NCBI RefSeq assembly: GCF_018314255.1
Contig: NZ_CP073066.1
Location: forward strand, 2,046,001 to 2,110,000
From: Lentilactobacillus buchneri
GTDB taxonomy: Bacteria > Bacillota > Bacilli > Lactobacillales > Lactobacillaceae
Reading direction: 5' to 3'
DNA length: 64,000 nt
The notes beneath the pieces are model-generated. The model was not told the DNA's origin, did no database searches, and was given only the letters and a program-made list of their open reading frames with translations. The position numbers were made by a program, and so were the translations under genes. The stretch's first letter is position 1. Each line of letters begins with the position of its first letter. Shown here one piece after another: positions 19,686 through 30,081 of the stretch.

Positions 19686-21155
19686 ATGAAGAAGAGTCTT
19701 AAAGCAATTATTCAGACATTGATTATGATTGCCGCTGTATTTACTTTAACCACAGTATTTTCAAATCCTGCCTCCGCTGCGGACACGTCACTGCAACGAG
19801 TTAAGCAGCGTGGGGAACTGATTATGGTTACCAGTCCCGATTATCCACCATACGAATTTCAGGTGAATAAAAATGGCAAGGATAAAATCGTTGGGATGGA
19901 TATCGACGTTGCCAAAAAGGTGGCCAAAGATCTCCACGTCAAACTGGTGATTAAGAGCATGAACTTCGATTCATTGTTGGTGGCGATTCAAACCGGCAAG
20001 GCAGATATGGCAATTGGGGGTATTAACCCAACTGCAGCTCGTCGTCAAAGTGTTGATTTTTCAAAGATCTATTATTCAGGCGGCCAAAGTTTCTTGATTA
20101 ATTCAAGCGATGTCAACAAATACAAGAGCGCCAAAAATTTGAGGGGTGCAACAATTGGTGCCCAGACCGGTACTTTGCAGTATGGTCTGGCCAAGAAAAA
20201 AATTCCCAATTCCACCGTTAAAGGGATGGACAAGTCAACCGACTTGGTACTGGCCCTCAAAACTCATAAGATTGATGCTTTGGGAATTGAAAAGCCCAGT
20301 GCCGAAGCTTATGTGAAAAATGATCCCAGCCTAAAAATGATTTCATCCGGGTATCATTTGAACAAAAATGAAATTGGCGCTGCGATTGCCTTTAAAAAAG
20401 GGTCCGGGAGTTTAGTTGCCGCCGTCAATAAGAGTATTGACCAGATTAAAAAACAGAACCTCACCGAACAGTACCTGGCTGACGCCGGCAAGTATATGAA
20501 GGTTAATACAGTAAATACCTCCATGTTCCATTATTGGAAGTATTTTGCCAAAGGGGTTGAGTACACAATCCTGATCTCGATTGTTTCGACGTTCTTTGGG
20601 GTCCTGATTGGCGTTATCCTGGCACTGATGCGTTTTTCCAAACAGAAATGGCTTCGGGGTCTGGCAATTAGTTACACCGAATTTATTCGAGGCACGCCAT
20701 TAATGGTTCAAGTTTTATTCGTTTACTTTGGAATTGGGGTTGTCGTCAATATTCCAGCTTTGATTTCAGGGATGATTGCCGTATCACTGAATAGTGGCGC
20801 TTACGTTGCTGAAATTATCCGTGGCGGGATCAATTCGGTTGCCAAGGGCCAGACCGAGGCCGCTGCCAGCTTGGGCTTGTCAAAGGGTGACCTGATGCGT
20901 TTTGTTATTTTACCGCAAGCCTTTAAGAACATTTGGCCGGCTTTGGGGAATGAATTTATTTCCCTGATCAAGGAAAGCTCCATTGTTTCGATTATTGGGG
21001 TGACCGATTTGATCTATCAATTAAACATCGTTCGTGCGGATACGTATCGTGGTGTCATGCCGATTTTCGTCGCCATGCTGCTGTACTTCATCATGACGTT
21101 TGCATTGACCAGAGTCTTGAACCATTTTGAAGGGAAGATGAAACATGCAGGATAA
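19686..21155 (+). CDS. Amino-acid ABC transporter, fused binding protein and permease
   Basis: 489 residues: signal peptide (about 1-31, ending PASAAD), a periplasmic-type substrate-binding domain (about 35-265, motif [21 protein letters not shown]), then a His/Glu/Gln/Arg-type permease domain (about 280-489) with the ATPase-docking EAA loop [21 protein letters not shown]. Fusion of the two parts is common in lactic acid bacteria. Start ATG 19686 follows GAAGAGGGAAACTTG; the frame upstream to 19623 has no ribosome site. It overlaps the ATPase gene by 11 bases. Substrate is probably a polar or basic amino acid. Confidence 0.9.
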   Translation: MKKSLKAIIQTLIMIAAVFTLTTVFSNPASAADTSLQRVKQRGELIMVTSPDYPPYEFQVNKNGKDKIVGMDIDVAKKVAKDLHVKLVIKSMNFDSLLVAIQTGKADMAIGGINPTAARRQSVDFSKIYYSGGQSFLINSSDVNKYKSAKNLRGATIGAQTGTLQYGLAKKKIPNSTVKGMDKSTDLVLALKTHKIDALGIEKPSAEAYVKNDPSLKMISSGYHLNKNEIGAAIAFKKGSGSLVAAVNKSIDQIKKQNLTEQYLADAGKYMKVNTVNTSMFHYWKYFAKGVEYTILISIVSTFFGVLIGVILALMRFSKQKWLRGLAISYTEFIRGTPLMVQVLFVYFGIGVVVNIPALISGMIAVSLNSGAYVAEIIRGGINSVAKGQTEAAASLGLSKGDLMRFVILPQAFKNIWPALGNEFISLIKESSIVSIIGVTDLIYQLNIVRADTYRGVMPIFVAMLLYFIMTFALTRVLNHFEGKMKHAG

Positions 21156-21894
21156 GAAAATTCTTGAAGTAAATCATTTAAATAAAAAATTTGGTGACAA
21201 TGAAATTCTTAAAGACATCAATGGGACCGTCAAATCCGGCGAAGTTATCTGCGTAATCGGTCCATCCGGTGCGGGTAAAAGTACCTTTTTACGTTGCCTG
21301 AATTTATTGGAAAAACCGACCTCCGGTGAAGTGAAGTTTGAAGGAACCGATCTGACTCATGTTGATGAAAAACAGTTGATCAACTTGCGTGAGCGAATGG
21401 GAATGGTATTTCAAAGCTTCAATTTATTCCCCAATATGACGGTGATTGAGAATCTGAAGTTGGCACCAATTCGGGTTAAACACATGAAGGATGATGAAGC
21501 CCAAAAGATCGCCATGCACCTCTTGGATCGGGTCGGATTAGCTGAAAAGGCCGACGCCTATCCAAGCAGTCTTTCAGGCGGTCAGCAACAACGGGTGGCA
21601 ATTGCCCGGGCATTGGCGATGAATCCGGAAGTGATGTTGTTTGATGAACCAACCAGTGCCTTGGATCCCGAAATGGTCGGTGAAGTTCTTGAAGTCATGA
21701 ACGAGTTGGCGAAAGAAGGGATGACGATGGTTGTTGTGACCCACGAAATGGGATTTGCCAAAGAGGTTGCCGACGAGGTTTGGTTTATGGCCGACGGCTA
21801 CATTTTGGAACGAAATAAACCCGAGGAGTTGTTTGACAATCCGCAAAATGAGCGGGCCAAAGACTTTATCGGAAAGATTATTCAAAATGTATGA
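21145..21894 (+). CDS. Amino-acid ABC transporter ATPase
   Basis: 249-residue cytoplasmic ATPase for the permease encoded upstream. Walker [10 protein letters not shown], signature LSGGQQQR, Walker [14 protein letters not shown] and the switch His in VVTHEMG are all present. GAAGGGAAG precedes the ATG inside the end of the previous gene. A terminator follows, so this is a two-gene operon. Close in type to GlnQ at 44429. Confidence 0.95.
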   Translation: MQDKKILEVNHLNKKFGDNEILKDINGTVKSGEVICVIGPSGAGKSTFLRCLNLLEKPTSGEVKFEGTDLTHVDEKQLINLRERMGMVFQSFNLFPNMTVIENLKLAPIRVKHMKDDEAQKIAMHLLDRVGLAEKADAYPSSLSGGQQQRVAIARALAMNPEVMLFDEPTSALDPEMVGEVLEVMNELAKEGMTMVVVTHEMGFAKEVADEVWFMADGYILERNKPEELFDNPQNERAKDFIGKIIQNV

Positions 21895-21914
21895 CGCAGG
21901 CTTTTAACTATTAG

Positions 21915-21965
21915 AAAGATCGGTGAGATGAACCTAGATGTGGTTCATTGTCGCCGATCTTTTTG
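21915..21965 (+). terminator. Terminator after the amino-acid ABC operon
   Basis: AAAGATCGG / CCGATCTTT outer stem with an inner GAACC / GGTTC stem, then a T run. Confidence 0.8.
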
Positions 21966-22159
21966 CTTGTTTAAATTGCCCTGGCAGAAACATCAGGTCC
22001 AATCCCTGGTTCAAAGTAAAAAGAGGCAGATAGATGAAATTCATTGTCGAATCTTGTAAAATCTATTGATACCAGATGGTTATGAAAATCCCGCGAATGT
22101 TGGTTGGATGAAAGAATGGTTTGATCCCTCTAAGTCAGACACTCTCTGGGACACATCGG
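21966..22159. other. Intergenic stretch before uvrC
   Basis: No convincing gene. A frame from TTG 22066 to TAG 22194 encodes 42 residues (beginning LIPDGYENPANVG) that look protein-like and could be the remnant of a lost gene, but it lacks a ribosome site and overlaps the uvrC promoter. Confidence 0.4.
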
Positions 22160-22188
22160 TTGAACCAAACATATATTCGATGTATAAT
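22160..22188 (+). promoter_or_regulatory. uvrC promoter
   Basis: -35 TTGAAC (22160-22165), 17-base spacer, perfect -10 TATAAT (22183-22188). Confidence 0.65.
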
Positions 22189-22221
22189 TTTTAGATGAAT
22201 ATTATGAAAGGAGTGAGTTTT

Positions 22222-24054
22222 TTGGCGAGTGAATATATCGAACATAAATTGGCTTTACTGCCTGACATGCCTGGCTGTTACCTGATGAAGGACATTAACG
22301 GCAAGATTATTTATGTTGGAAAAGCCAAAAACTTAAAGAACCGGGTTCGTTCTTATTTTAAGAGCAGCCATGAAGGCAAAACTGCCCGGTTGGTCTCCGA
22401 AATTGCCGACTTCGAATACATTGTGGTTTCGAGTGACAAAGAAGCTTTTCTGCTTGAAATCACCTTGATTCAAAAGCATCGGCCATACTTCAACATCAAA
22501 TTAAAACAGGGAAACGGTGGGTACCCCTACATTAAGATTACGAATGAACGGGACCCTCAGATTAAAATCGTCAATACGTTACTCAAAGATGGCGGTTTTT
22601 ATTTTGGCCCTTATCCAAACGTCTATGCTGCTGAAGAGACGGTTAACTTTCTGCAGAAGGTCTATCCATTGCGCCGCTGCAACGGATTTCAGAATCGGCC
22701 CTGCCTGTATTATCATATGGGACAGTGCCTCGGGGCTTGCTTTAAAGTGGTTCCGGAAGAAACGTACGCCAAGCAGATTAAACGGATTAAGTCGTTTCTG
22801 AATGGCAATGTGTCTCACGCCAAGCAGATGCTGACGACTAGAATGGAAAAAGCAGCTGCCAAGATGGAGTATGAACGGGCCGCAGAAATTCGAGATCTGA
22901 TCAAGTACATTGAAATTACCGTTGAGAAACAGAAAATTATTTCGACCGATAATACGCCTCGCGATATTTTTAATTACTATATGGATAAAGGCTGGCTCTC
23001 GATTCAGGTTTTCTTCATCCGTCAATCACGATTGATGAAACGTGAGAAACGTCTCTTTCCGATCATTGATGATCCTGAAGAAGAAATGGTCAGTTTTATC
23101 TCACAATTTTATAAGCAGAAAAATCAGATTCTGCCTAAGGAGATTCTGGTGCCCAAATCACTGCCAACAGATGTGATTAGTCACGTGGTTGAAGATGTTC
23201 CCGTTAGAACCCCCCAGAGAGGGCAGAAACGCGATCTATTGGAGATGGCTGGTAAGAATGCCCAGATGGTCCTAGAGGAGAAATTCCGCCTGTTAGAGCT
23301 TGATGAGAGCAAGACGACCGGGGCCATGAAAGAACTCACTGATGCAATGGGAATTGCGCCGGGGCACAAAATTGAAGCATTTGACCATTCTCATATTCAA
23401 GGAGCCGATCTGGTCTCTGCAATGGTGGTCTTTGTTGATGGTCAGCCCAATAAGAATTTATACCGAAAGTACAAATTAAAGACCGTCGATCACGCAGATG
23501 AAGCCGCCAGCACCAAAGAAGTCATCCGCCGGCGGTATACCCGACTGCTCAAAGAGCACGCTGAGATGCCGGACTTAATTTTAATGGATGGCGGGGTCAT
23601 CCAGATGAACGCCGTCAAGGATGTCCTGGTCAATGAACTTGGATTGAATATTCCGGTTGGTGGGATGGTTAAGAATACGCATCACCAAACTGCCGATTTG
23701 CTTTTTGGTGATAATGACACGCCACTGCAGTTGGATCCCAAGAGTCAGGGCTTTTATCTGCTGCAGCGAATTCAAGATGAGGTCCATCGATTTGCGATTA
23801 CCTATCATCATAAAGTTCATACAAAGAACTCATTGAGTTCCAGGTTGGATTCGATTGCCGGTGTTGGTCCCAAGACACGGAACAAACTTCTCCGGAAATT
23901 CGGATCGCTGAGGAAAATTTCAAATGCCCCAATTGAGGAATTGCGTCAATTAGGGATTTCAGAGACTGTGGCGCAAACAATCAAGTTCTCATTGAGTAAG
24001 ATTGATGAAGAACGAAAAGTGACCAATTATCAAGATAAAAAATTGACGCATTAA
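22222..24054 (+). CDS. uvrC: Excinuclease ABC subunit C
   Basis: Makes the two incisions in nucleotide excision repair, 610 residues. GIY-YIG nuclease domain near residues 10-95 (MPGCYLMKD and IIYVGKAKNLKNR), UvrB-binding UVR segment (MEYERAAEIRDLI, about 210-225), RNase H-like endonuclease domain (AFDHSHIQG with catalytic Asp), and C-terminal helix-hairpin-helix (GVGPKTRNKLLRKFG). Start TTG 22222 lies 9 bases after AAAGGAG; the ATG at 22195 has no ribosome site. All motifs intact. Confidence 0.95.
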   Translation: MASEYIEHKLALLPDMPGCYLMKDINGKIIYVGKAKNLKNRVRSYFKSSHEGKTARLVSEIADFEYIVVSSDKEAFLLEITLIQKHRPYFNIKLKQGNGGYPYIKITNERDPQIKIVNTLLKDGGFYFGPYPNVYAAEETVNFLQKVYPLRRCNGFQNRPCLYYHMGQCLGACFKVVPEETYAKQIKRIKSFLNGNVSHAKQMLTTRMEKAAAKMEYERAAEIRDLIKYIEITVEKQKIISTDNTPRDIFNYYMDKGWLSIQVFFIRQSRLMKREKRLFPIIDDPEEEMVSFISQFYKQKNQILPKEILVPKSLPTDVISHVVEDVPVRTPQRGQKRDLLEMAGKNAQMVLEEKFRLLELDESKTTGAMKELTDAMGIAPGHKIEAFDHSHIQGADLVSAMVVFVDGQPNKNLYRKYKLKTVDHADEAASTKEVIRRRYTRLLKEHAEMPDLILMDGGVIQMNAVKDVLVNELGLNIPVGGMVKNTHHQTADLLFGDNDTPLQLDPKSQGFYLLQRIQDEVHRFAITYHHKVHTKNSLSSRLDSIAGVGPKTRNKLLRKFGSLRKISNAPIEELRQLGISETVAQTIKFSLSKIDEERKVTNYQDKKLTH

Positions 24055-24088
24055 AATGATTCGAAAGGGCTTTCTTCTCAAGATTATT

Positions 24089-24117
24089 TTGACCTGATGT
24101 AGGAAACTCGGTATACT
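24089..24117 (+). promoter_or_regulatory. obg promoter
   Basis: -35 TTGACC (24089-24094), 17-base spacer, -10 TATACT (24112-24117). Confidence 0.65.
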
Positions 24118-24181
24118 GCTAGAGTATTGAACACGTAACTAACGACTTGGGATTAATTAGAATTAATTAAATGGTGATAAG

Positions 24182-25483
24182 ATGTTTGTTGATCAAGTAA
24201 AGATTAATGTAAAAGCTGGAAACGGCGGAAATGGCATGGTTGCCTTCCGACGGGAAAAATATGTTCCAAATGGCGGCCCTGCCGGAGGTGACGGTGGTCG
24301 CGGTGGCAATGTCATCTTTAAGGTGGATTCTGGTATGAACACCTTGATGGACTTTCGATACCACCGAAAGTTTAAAGCCAAGAATGGCGGGAACGGCGCC
24401 AACAAATCAATGACCGGCCGAAGTGCCGACGATTTGGTCATTCCTGTTCCCGAGGGAACGACGGTTACCAATACCGTTACGGGCGAAGTCATTGGCGATC
24501 TGGTTAAGCCGGATCAAGAATTAGTGGTTGCCAAAGCCGGCCGCGGCGGGCGTGGAAACATTCATTTTGCCAGCCCGACTAATCCAGCCCCGGAAATTGC
24601 TGAAAACGGTGAACCGGGTCAGGAAGTGTCTTTGAGCCTCGAATTAAAGGTGCTCGCAGATGTCGGCCTGGTTGGATTTCCGTCCGCCGGTAAATCGACG
24701 CTGTTATCGGTTATCACTAGCGCCAAGCCAAAGATTGCCGGGTATCATTTTACAACCTTGGTTCCTAACCTTGGCATGGTGAGATTAGATGACGGCCGTG
24801 ATTTTGCAGTTGCCGATTTACCCGGGTTGGTTGAGGGTGCTTCGAATGGTGTTGGACTTGGATTCCAATTCCTACGTCATGTCGAGCGAACCAGAGTCAT
24901 TCTTCATTTGGTAGATATGTCAGGTCTTGAGGGCCGTGACCCATTTGAGGATTATTTGGCAATTAATAAAGAACTGGAACAATATGACGAGCGCATTTTG
25001 AAACGACCACAAATTATTGTCGCTACGAAGATGGACTTACCCGATTCTGCCGATAATCTTCAAATCTTCAAGCAGCAGTTGGCCGAGCATTCAGATGCAG
25101 ATAAGACGCGAGAGATCTTTCCGATTTCTTCAGTGACCCATACGGGATTAACCGAACTGGTTCGACGAACGGCTGACTTGCTTGATACAACCAAGCTTTC
25201 AGACATGGAGCAGCCAGCGGAAACGACCAAGGAGTACGCTTACCAACCGGCTGAGACCAGCGATTTCCATATTGAATACGATAAAGAATATGAGTCATGG
25301 GTTATCTCCGGTGATAAAATCGAGAAATTATTCAAGATGACTGATACCGAACATGATCAAAGTATGTTACGATTTGCGCGACAAATGCATGGAATGGGAA
25401 TTGATGATGCCTTGCGGAAGGCAGGGGCCAAAGATGGTGACACGGTTACTGTTTTGGACTTCTCATTCACATACGTTGAGTAG
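24182..25483 (+). CDS. obgE: Obg/CgtA GTPase
   Basis: Essential ribosome-associated GTPase linked to 50S maturation and stress. 433 residues: glycine-rich Obg fold (about 1-158), G domain with [19 protein letters not shown] and TKMDL, and the C-terminal OCT domain (about 355-433). GGTGATAAG precedes the ATG. It has its own promoter. An acyltransferase gene follows 44 bases after the stop with no terminator visible, so read-through is likely. Confidence 0.96.
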   Translation: MFVDQVKINVKAGNGGNGMVAFRREKYVPNGGPAGGDGGRGGNVIFKVDSGMNTLMDFRYHRKFKAKNGGNGANKSMTGRSADDLVIPVPEGTTVTNTVTGEVIGDLVKPDQELVVAKAGRGGRGNIHFASPTNPAPEIAENGEPGQEVSLSLELKVLADVGLVGFPSAGKSTLLSVITSAKPKIAGYHFTTLVPNLGMVRLDDGRDFAVADLPGLVEGASNGVGLGFQFLRHVERTRVILHLVDMSGLEGRDPFEDYLAINKELEQYDERILKRPQIIVATKMDLPDSADNLQIFKQQLAEHSDADKTREIFPISSVTHTGLTELVRRTADLLDTTKLSDMEQPAETTKEYAYQPAETSDFHIEYDKEYESWVISGDKIEKLFKMTDTEHDQSMLRFARQMHGMGIDDALRKAGAKDGDTVTVLDFSFTYVE

Positions 25484-25527
25484 TTATTTGGGGAAATACA
25501 AATTCATATAGGGCAGGGAATATTTCG

Positions 25528-27462
25528 ATGCAACAGGTTCAAACAAAAAAACAAGGCAAACGGCTTAAAAACAGCCGTTATATATCCGGTTTTGACGGGA
25601 TCAGGGCACTGGCGGTTGTTGGTGTCATCATTTACCATTTGCTGCCGTACAAGCTGCAAGGGGGGTACTTGGGTGTACCGACCTTTTTTGTCGTTTCAGG
25701 GTATTTAATTACTGATCTTTTGTTACAAGAGTGGGAGCAAAACGGCCGGATTGATTTTTGGGCATTCTACGCGCGTCGTCTGAAACGGCTGTATCCTGCT
25801 CTGGTGTTTATGCTGGTGGGAACCGGCACATACATAACGCTGTTTCAACGCTCACTATTAACCAATTTACGGTCAATCATTACTACCAATATGCTGTACG
25901 TTTACAATTGGTGGGAGGTCGGCCATGGCCAGAGTTATTTTGACCGGTTTAACGGTGAATCACCGTTTACGCATTTGTGGTCCTTATCAATTGAAGGCCA
26001 GTATTACTTAATATGGCCGTTAATTCTAACCGCGATGGTCTTGATTATTCGCAAACGGCGGACAATTGCCAATATTCTTCTTGTGTTGGCAATTGGTTCC
26101 GGTGTCTTGATGGGACTGTTGTACACTGGTCCGGATACGTTGAATCGAGTTTACTACGGCACCGACACGCGAATGTTTTCAATCGTTTTTGGTGCTTTAC
26201 TTGCTGTTATTTGGCCATCTACTCATCTGAAGAAAAATGTGACGACGCGATCGCGTTGGACCCTCAATATTATTGGGCTGGTGTCAATCGCAATCATTGC
26301 TTACCTGTATTTTGAACTCTCTGGTCAAAACACGTTTACGTATCGTGGCGGAATGTTCATTATGGCAATCGCTTCGACAACCTTGATTGCAGCCTGTGCC
26401 CATCCGGGAGCGGACGTGAACCGCTGGCTGACCAATCCGGTGTTTAGATGGATGGGGACCAGAAGCTACGGAATTTATCTTTATCAATTTCCAGTGATGA
26501 TTTTTTATGAGATCAAAGTTCAAAATATTGCTGCCCATCCACTGATGAATGCAAGCATTGAAATTGCTTTGATTATGATTATTAGTGAGCTGTCCTATCG
26601 ATATATTGAAGCACCGTTAAGACATTACCGCTACAGGAACCTCGGTCGGTCAATTTACGAGTTTGTTCAACCGAATTCGGAATACGGCTGGAAACGATTG
26701 TGGCTGATACCAGCAATTTTGCTGATTGGGATTTCGGCATATGGAAGTGCAATTTCACCTACCAAAGATGCCAAGAATGTACTGGAAGAAAACATCTCCA
26801 AGAACGAAAAGACCGCTAATGCAAATAACAAGGCAGCGTTAGCTAAACAAAAGAAGGCTTCCAAGCTCACTGCCAATCAAAAGCGGATGAAGAAACTGCT
26901 GAAGAAGAAATTGACGGTTAAGCAGTATAAAATCGCCAAACACTATGGCCTGAACAAACGTCAGTATCTGACGGTTTATCAACAACCGTTAACCGCCATT
27001 GGGGACTCGATTTTAGCTGATAACAGTCACGATCTTCAAAATGTCTTTCAAAATGCCTATGTTTCCGCTGCCGTTGGTCGTCAAATTTGGCAGGCTGGGC
27101 AGGTTTTGACCCAAATGAAGAATAAAAACGAGCTGGCACCTAACGTTTTAATTAACTTGGGGACCAACTCACCAATGACTTCCGCCCAGATTAATTCGGT
27201 TATCAAGTCAATTGGACCCAAGCATCAAATCTTCTGGGTAACGACTCACGTGCCAACCAGAAATTGGGAAACCGAAGTTAATCACACGATTCGAGCTGCT
27301 GCTAAACGCCATAAGAATATGCATATCATTGACTGGCACAGCTATAGTTTGAATCGGCGGGATTGGTTCTGGAACGACAACGTTCATCCCAATCCAAAAG
27401 GGAATATTTATTATACACATCTCATTGCGACGTCGATTAGCGATTTTTATAGTAAAAAATAA
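25528..27462 (+). CDS. OatA-like O-acetyltransferase (acyltransferase-3 plus SGNH)
   Basis: 644-residue membrane enzyme that probably acetylates peptidoglycan or another surface polymer, raising lysozyme resistance. N-terminal acyltransferase-3 domain with about ten membrane segments (residues ~20-400; catalytic-type His in GVIIYHL), a Lys-rich linker, then an extracellular SGNH domain with nucleophile Ser in GDSILADNS (about 491) and the Asp-His pair in NDNVHPN (about 616). This two-part layout is that of OatA. GGGCAGGGAAT precedes the ATG. Substrate assignment is inference from the fusion. Confidence 0.85.
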   Translation: MQQVQTKKQGKRLKNSRYISGFDGIRALAVVGVIIYHLLPYKLQGGYLGVPTFFVVSGYLITDLLLQEWEQNGRIDFWAFYARRLKRLYPALVFMLVGTGTYITLFQRSLLTNLRSIITTNMLYVYNWWEVGHGQSYFDRFNGESPFTHLWSLSIEGQYYLIWPLILTAMVLIIRKRRTIANILLVLAIGSGVLMGLLYTGPDTLNRVYYGTDTRMFSIVFGALLAVIWPSTHLKKNVTTRSRWTLNIIGLVSIAIIAYLYFELSGQNTFTYRGGMFIMAIASTTLIAACAHPGADVNRWLTNPVFRWMGTRSYGIYLYQFPVMIFYEIKVQNIAAHPLMNASIEIALIMIISELSYRYIEAPLRHYRYRNLGRSIYEFVQPNSEYGWKRLWLIPAILLIGISAYGSAISPTKDAKNVLEENISKNEKTANANNKAALAKQKKASKLTANQKRMKKLLKKKLTVKQYKIAKHYGLNKRQYLTVYQQPLTAIGDSILADNSHDLQNVFQNAYVSAAVGRQIWQAGQVLTQMKNKNELAPNVLINLGTNSPMTSAQINSVIKSIGPKHQIFWVTTHVPTRNWETEVNHTIRAAAKRHKNMHIIDWHSYSLNRRDWFWNDNVHPNPKGNIYYTHLIATSISDFYSKK

Positions 27463-27520
27463 AAGTTTGAAGGCCTTCATTCCATGCAAGCAGCTGGATT
27501 GAAGGCTTTCAAACTTTTTT
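27462..27520. terminator. Bidirectional terminator between convergent genes
   Basis: AAAGTTTGAAGGCCTTCA pairs with TGAAGGCTTTCAAACTTT around a 20-base loop; T runs on both sides. It serves the acyltransferase (plus) and the lipoprotein gene (minus). Confidence 0.85.
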
Positions 27521-27523
27521 GGC

Positions 27524-28270
27524 TTATTTCAAATTAATGGTGAGTGTTGAATCCGGTGAGGGGGCAACTTTCTTTTGAGTGGTGGTGTAGATGGCACCAA
27601 ACTGAATGGTGAGTTTGGTTGCCGGCTGAGTCGCATAATTGTGAAGGTAGCCGGTCATCGCAAAGCTGACGGCTCGATTAGCACCAATTTTATTGCCGGC
27701 AGACGAGTCGGTTAATTGATTAGCTGTGGTCAACATTTGCCCTTGATTGGTTTTAACATAATTGACACCGTTTAGTGCAATTTCAAAGTTGTGATGATTC
27801 GTCACTGTGTAATTGAGAACGAAGGTGTAGTAAGTGTCTGGAATGCTGCGAAGATTGAGCACCTGTTCGGCGGCCTCTTTAGCTTGCGGCGTCTTGGCGG
27901 TGTTCTTGATGACTCTTACCTGGTTGACTTTATAAGTTAATTTGTCAGCTTTGATATCAACCGGTTTGGTGGTCACGTCGGCTAATTGCTGTCGAGTCCC
28001 AAAACGGTCAAAAGTAAATTGATGTTTCGTGCTCAAGTCGCCATTTTTGACATAGTGAGCATTCTTTTGGACTGATTTGGGAACTTTGTATTGATAATCA
28101 CTCCACGATTGGCTGGAACTTGAACTGGTTGATGAGCTGGAAGGCTCGTTTGACATATCAGCACTCAATGACTTTTTCTCAGTTGCTTGATTGCTTTTAT
28201 TACCACCGCAGGCTGCTAATCCAACCGACAGGATGGCAAACATGATGATTAAGTATCCTTTTGCTTTCAT
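27524..28270 (-). CDS. Putative lipoprotein
   Basis: 248 residues with a lipoprotein signal peptide ending in lipobox VGLAAC (Cys near residue 21), a Ser-rich linker, and a soluble domain that looks like a beta-sandwich of the DUF4352/DUF5067 kind (conserved-looking TYYTFVLNYTVTNHHNFEIAL). Probably anchored on the outer face of the membrane. GGAGATAAAAAT precedes the ATG and overlaps the end of the 28282 gene, so the two are co-transcribed. Function unknown. Confidence 0.7.
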   Translation of the reverse strand: MKAKGYLIIMFAILSVGLAACGGNKSNQATEKKSLSADMSNEPSSSSTSSSSSQSWSDYQYKVPKSVQKNAHYVKNGDLSTKHQFTFDRFGTRQQLADVTTKPVDIKADKLTYKVNQVRVIKNTAKTPQAKEAAEQVLNLRSIPDTYYTFVLNYTVTNHHNFEIALNGVNYVKTNQGQMLTTANQLTDSSAGNKIGANRAVSFAMTGYLHNYATQPATKLTIQFGAIYTTTQKKVAPSPDSTLTINLK

Positions 28271-28281
28271 ATTTTTATCTC

Positions 28282-28569
28282 CTAGTAAAAAACAATTGAT
28301 TTATTGACAATTCTAAACCCAAATATCAATTGGCGGTCGTTTAAAGTTCTTAAATCTGTCTTGAGGGAGAGCCGTTTGGTTCTGGTCATGAATTGATCCA
28401 ACGTTATTGTAGCAAATCCACCCTGAGATGGGCTCGATTTGCCCAACAATAACGAATTTTTATCAATTAACAGCTGATTAACCGGCAAAAAGTGCTGACC
28501 TTCTGAAATTAATAGGGTCAACTTTGGGTTTAGTGTACTGCTGGCGCGGAAAAACTCATCTAAATTCAT
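28282..28569 (-). CDS. Conserved-looking small protein of unknown function
   Basis: 95 residues (98 if ATG 28578 is used). No signal peptide; the sequence MNLDEFFRASSTLN followed by alternating hydrophobic segments suggests a small beta-rich cytoplasmic protein. I prefer ATG 28569 because GAAGGG lies 10 bases upstream, while ATG 28578 is only a base away from it. Stop codon is 11 bases before the lipoprotein start. I do not recognise a family. Confidence 0.6.
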   Translation of the reverse strand: MNLDEFFRASSTLNPKLTLLISEGQHFLPVNQLLIDKNSLLLGKSSPSQGGFATITLDQFMTRTKRLSLKTDLRTLNDRQLIFGFRIVNKSIVFY

Positions 28570-28690
28570 GGCTGCCATTCCCTTCTAATGATTATTTTAA
28601 CGGATTTATGATACAATTGAAAAGTGATTTTAAGCGGTTGGCAGGTGCCAATCACTCTAACTCGATTTTAAAAATAAGGAAACGATAATA

Positions 28691-29629
28691 ATGCAGATTG
28701 AATTTTTAGGCACTGGGGCAGGGTCTCCAGGCAAATTTCGCAACGTGTCAAGCTTGGCGTTACGGTTACTTGACGAAATCAACTCGGTGTGGTTATTTGA
28801 TGTCGGCGAAGGCACCCAACACCAGATTCTTCGTTCAACAATTCGCCCCCGCAAGATTGAAAAAATTTTTATCAGCCATCTGCACGGCGATCATATTTTT
28901 GGCCTGCCGGGGTTGTTAAGCAGTCGCTCGTTTCAAGGCGGCAACACGCCATTGGACATATATGGGCCAAAAGGGATTAAAGAATATGTCAATGTGAGTT
29001 TGAAGATTTCTGAAAGTCGGCTCTCGTATAAAATTAATTTCCATGAATTACCCAAGGACACCGATGGCAAAATTTTTGAAGGTAAGAAGTTTACTGTTTA
29101 TGCCGCGCCTCTGGACCATCGGATTACCAGCTTTGGCTATCGGGTTGTTGAACATGATCATCCAGGCGAATTGATGGTCGAGAAGTTGACTCAGTTGCAT
29201 ATTCCATCCGGGCCGGTATATGGCAAGTTGAAAATGGGACAAACTGTTAAGCTGACGGATGGTCGGGTGATTGATGGTAAAGAAATGATCGGTCGTGCCC
29301 AACCCGGGCGAATTGTCACGATTATCGGGGATACCCGAAAAACTGACAACGCCGTCAAACTGGCAGAGCATGCCGATGCCTTGGTTCATGAGAGTACCTT
29401 TGGCAAGGGTGAAAACAAACTTGCCAAGAATTATTATCATTCAACCAATATGCAGGCTGCTCAAATCGCCAAACAAGCTGGCGCAAAGATGCTGCTGTTG
29501 AATCACATTTCTGCCCGTTATACCGGTAAAATGGCCCATGAACTTGAAAAACAGGCACAAACGGTATTTCCCAATACCAAAGTTGTGAAGGATTTTGATG
29601 TCATTGAGATCCCGTTTGAGAAGCATTAG
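28691..29629 (+). CDS. rnz: Ribonuclease Z
   Basis: Metallo-beta-lactamase endonuclease that trims 3' ends of tRNA precursors. 312 residues with the zinc motif [10 protein letters not shown] (about 62-71), HESTFG, and the late His in LLNHISARY. It is relevant that none of the tRNA genes in this window encodes its CCA end, so RNase Z processing followed by CCA addition is needed. AAGGAAACGATAATA precedes the ATG. The LapA-like gene follows closely. Confidence 0.95.
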   Translation: MQIEFLGTGAGSPGKFRNVSSLALRLLDEINSVWLFDVGEGTQHQILRSTIRPRKIEKIFISHLHGDHIFGLPGLLSSRSFQGGNTPLDIYGPKGIKEYVNVSLKISESRLSYKINFHELPKDTDGKIFEGKKFTVYAAPLDHRITSFGYRVVEHDHPGELMVEKLTQLHIPSGPVYGKLKMGQTVKLTDGRVIDGKEMIGRAQPGRIVTIIGDTRKTDNAVKLAEHADALVHESTFGKGENKLAKNYYHSTNMQAAQIAKQAGAKMLLLNHISARYTGKMAHELEKQAQTVFPNTKVVKDFDVIEIPFEKH

Positions 29630-29653
29630 CGAATCATTTCTGGGGGGATAAGA

Positions 29654-30067
29654 TTGAAAAAGCAAATTAGCACAATTATCAGCATTATATTGATTATCAT
29701 CATTGCAATTTTTGCATTGATGAATTTTGAATCTGTTGAGGTTAACTTTGGCTTCGCATCATTTCAGGTGCCACTGGTACTTTTGATTTTGATTTGTCTC
29801 TTAATTGGTGCCCTGATTATTTTTCTGTTCTCGTCGACTCAGAATGTCAAAAAGAATCGTCAATATAAGCAATTGGCATCTGAAAGCCAAAAACGACAAG
29901 ACGATTTAAACGCCGAGATTGGCGAACTCAATAACAATCTCAAAGAATTAGAAACTCGTTTGAAAAATTCGACGGGTAAACAGGAGATTGGTAGTCGAGA
30001 TCAACAAATCAGTGATTTGCAGGATGAGATTGCCAAATTAACCGAGAAATTATCATCTCAAAAGTAA
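29654..30067 (+). CDS. LapA-domain (DUF1049) membrane protein
   Basis: 137 residues: two membrane segments (about 5-25 and 38-60) around the motif NFESVEVNFGF typical of the LapA/YciS domain, then a long coiled-coil tail (about 70-137). Starts with TTG 29654 after a run GGGGGG. It precedes recJ by 14 bases and is probably co-transcribed with rnz and recJ. The family acts in envelope assembly in Gram-negatives; the role in Firmicutes is unknown. Confidence 0.8.
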   Translation: MKKQISTIISIILIIIIAIFALMNFESVEVNFGFASFQVPLVLLILICLLIGALIIFLFSSTQNVKKNRQYKQLASESQKRQDDLNAEIGELNNNLKELETRLKNSTGKQEIGSRDQQISDLQDEIAKLTEKLSSQK

Positions 30068-30081
30068 GGTAGAGTGTTTTA

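Noticed and set aside
22066..22194. 42-codon frame before uvrC as a gene
   Set aside because: No ribosome site and it contains the uvrC promoter; kept only as a possible remnant.
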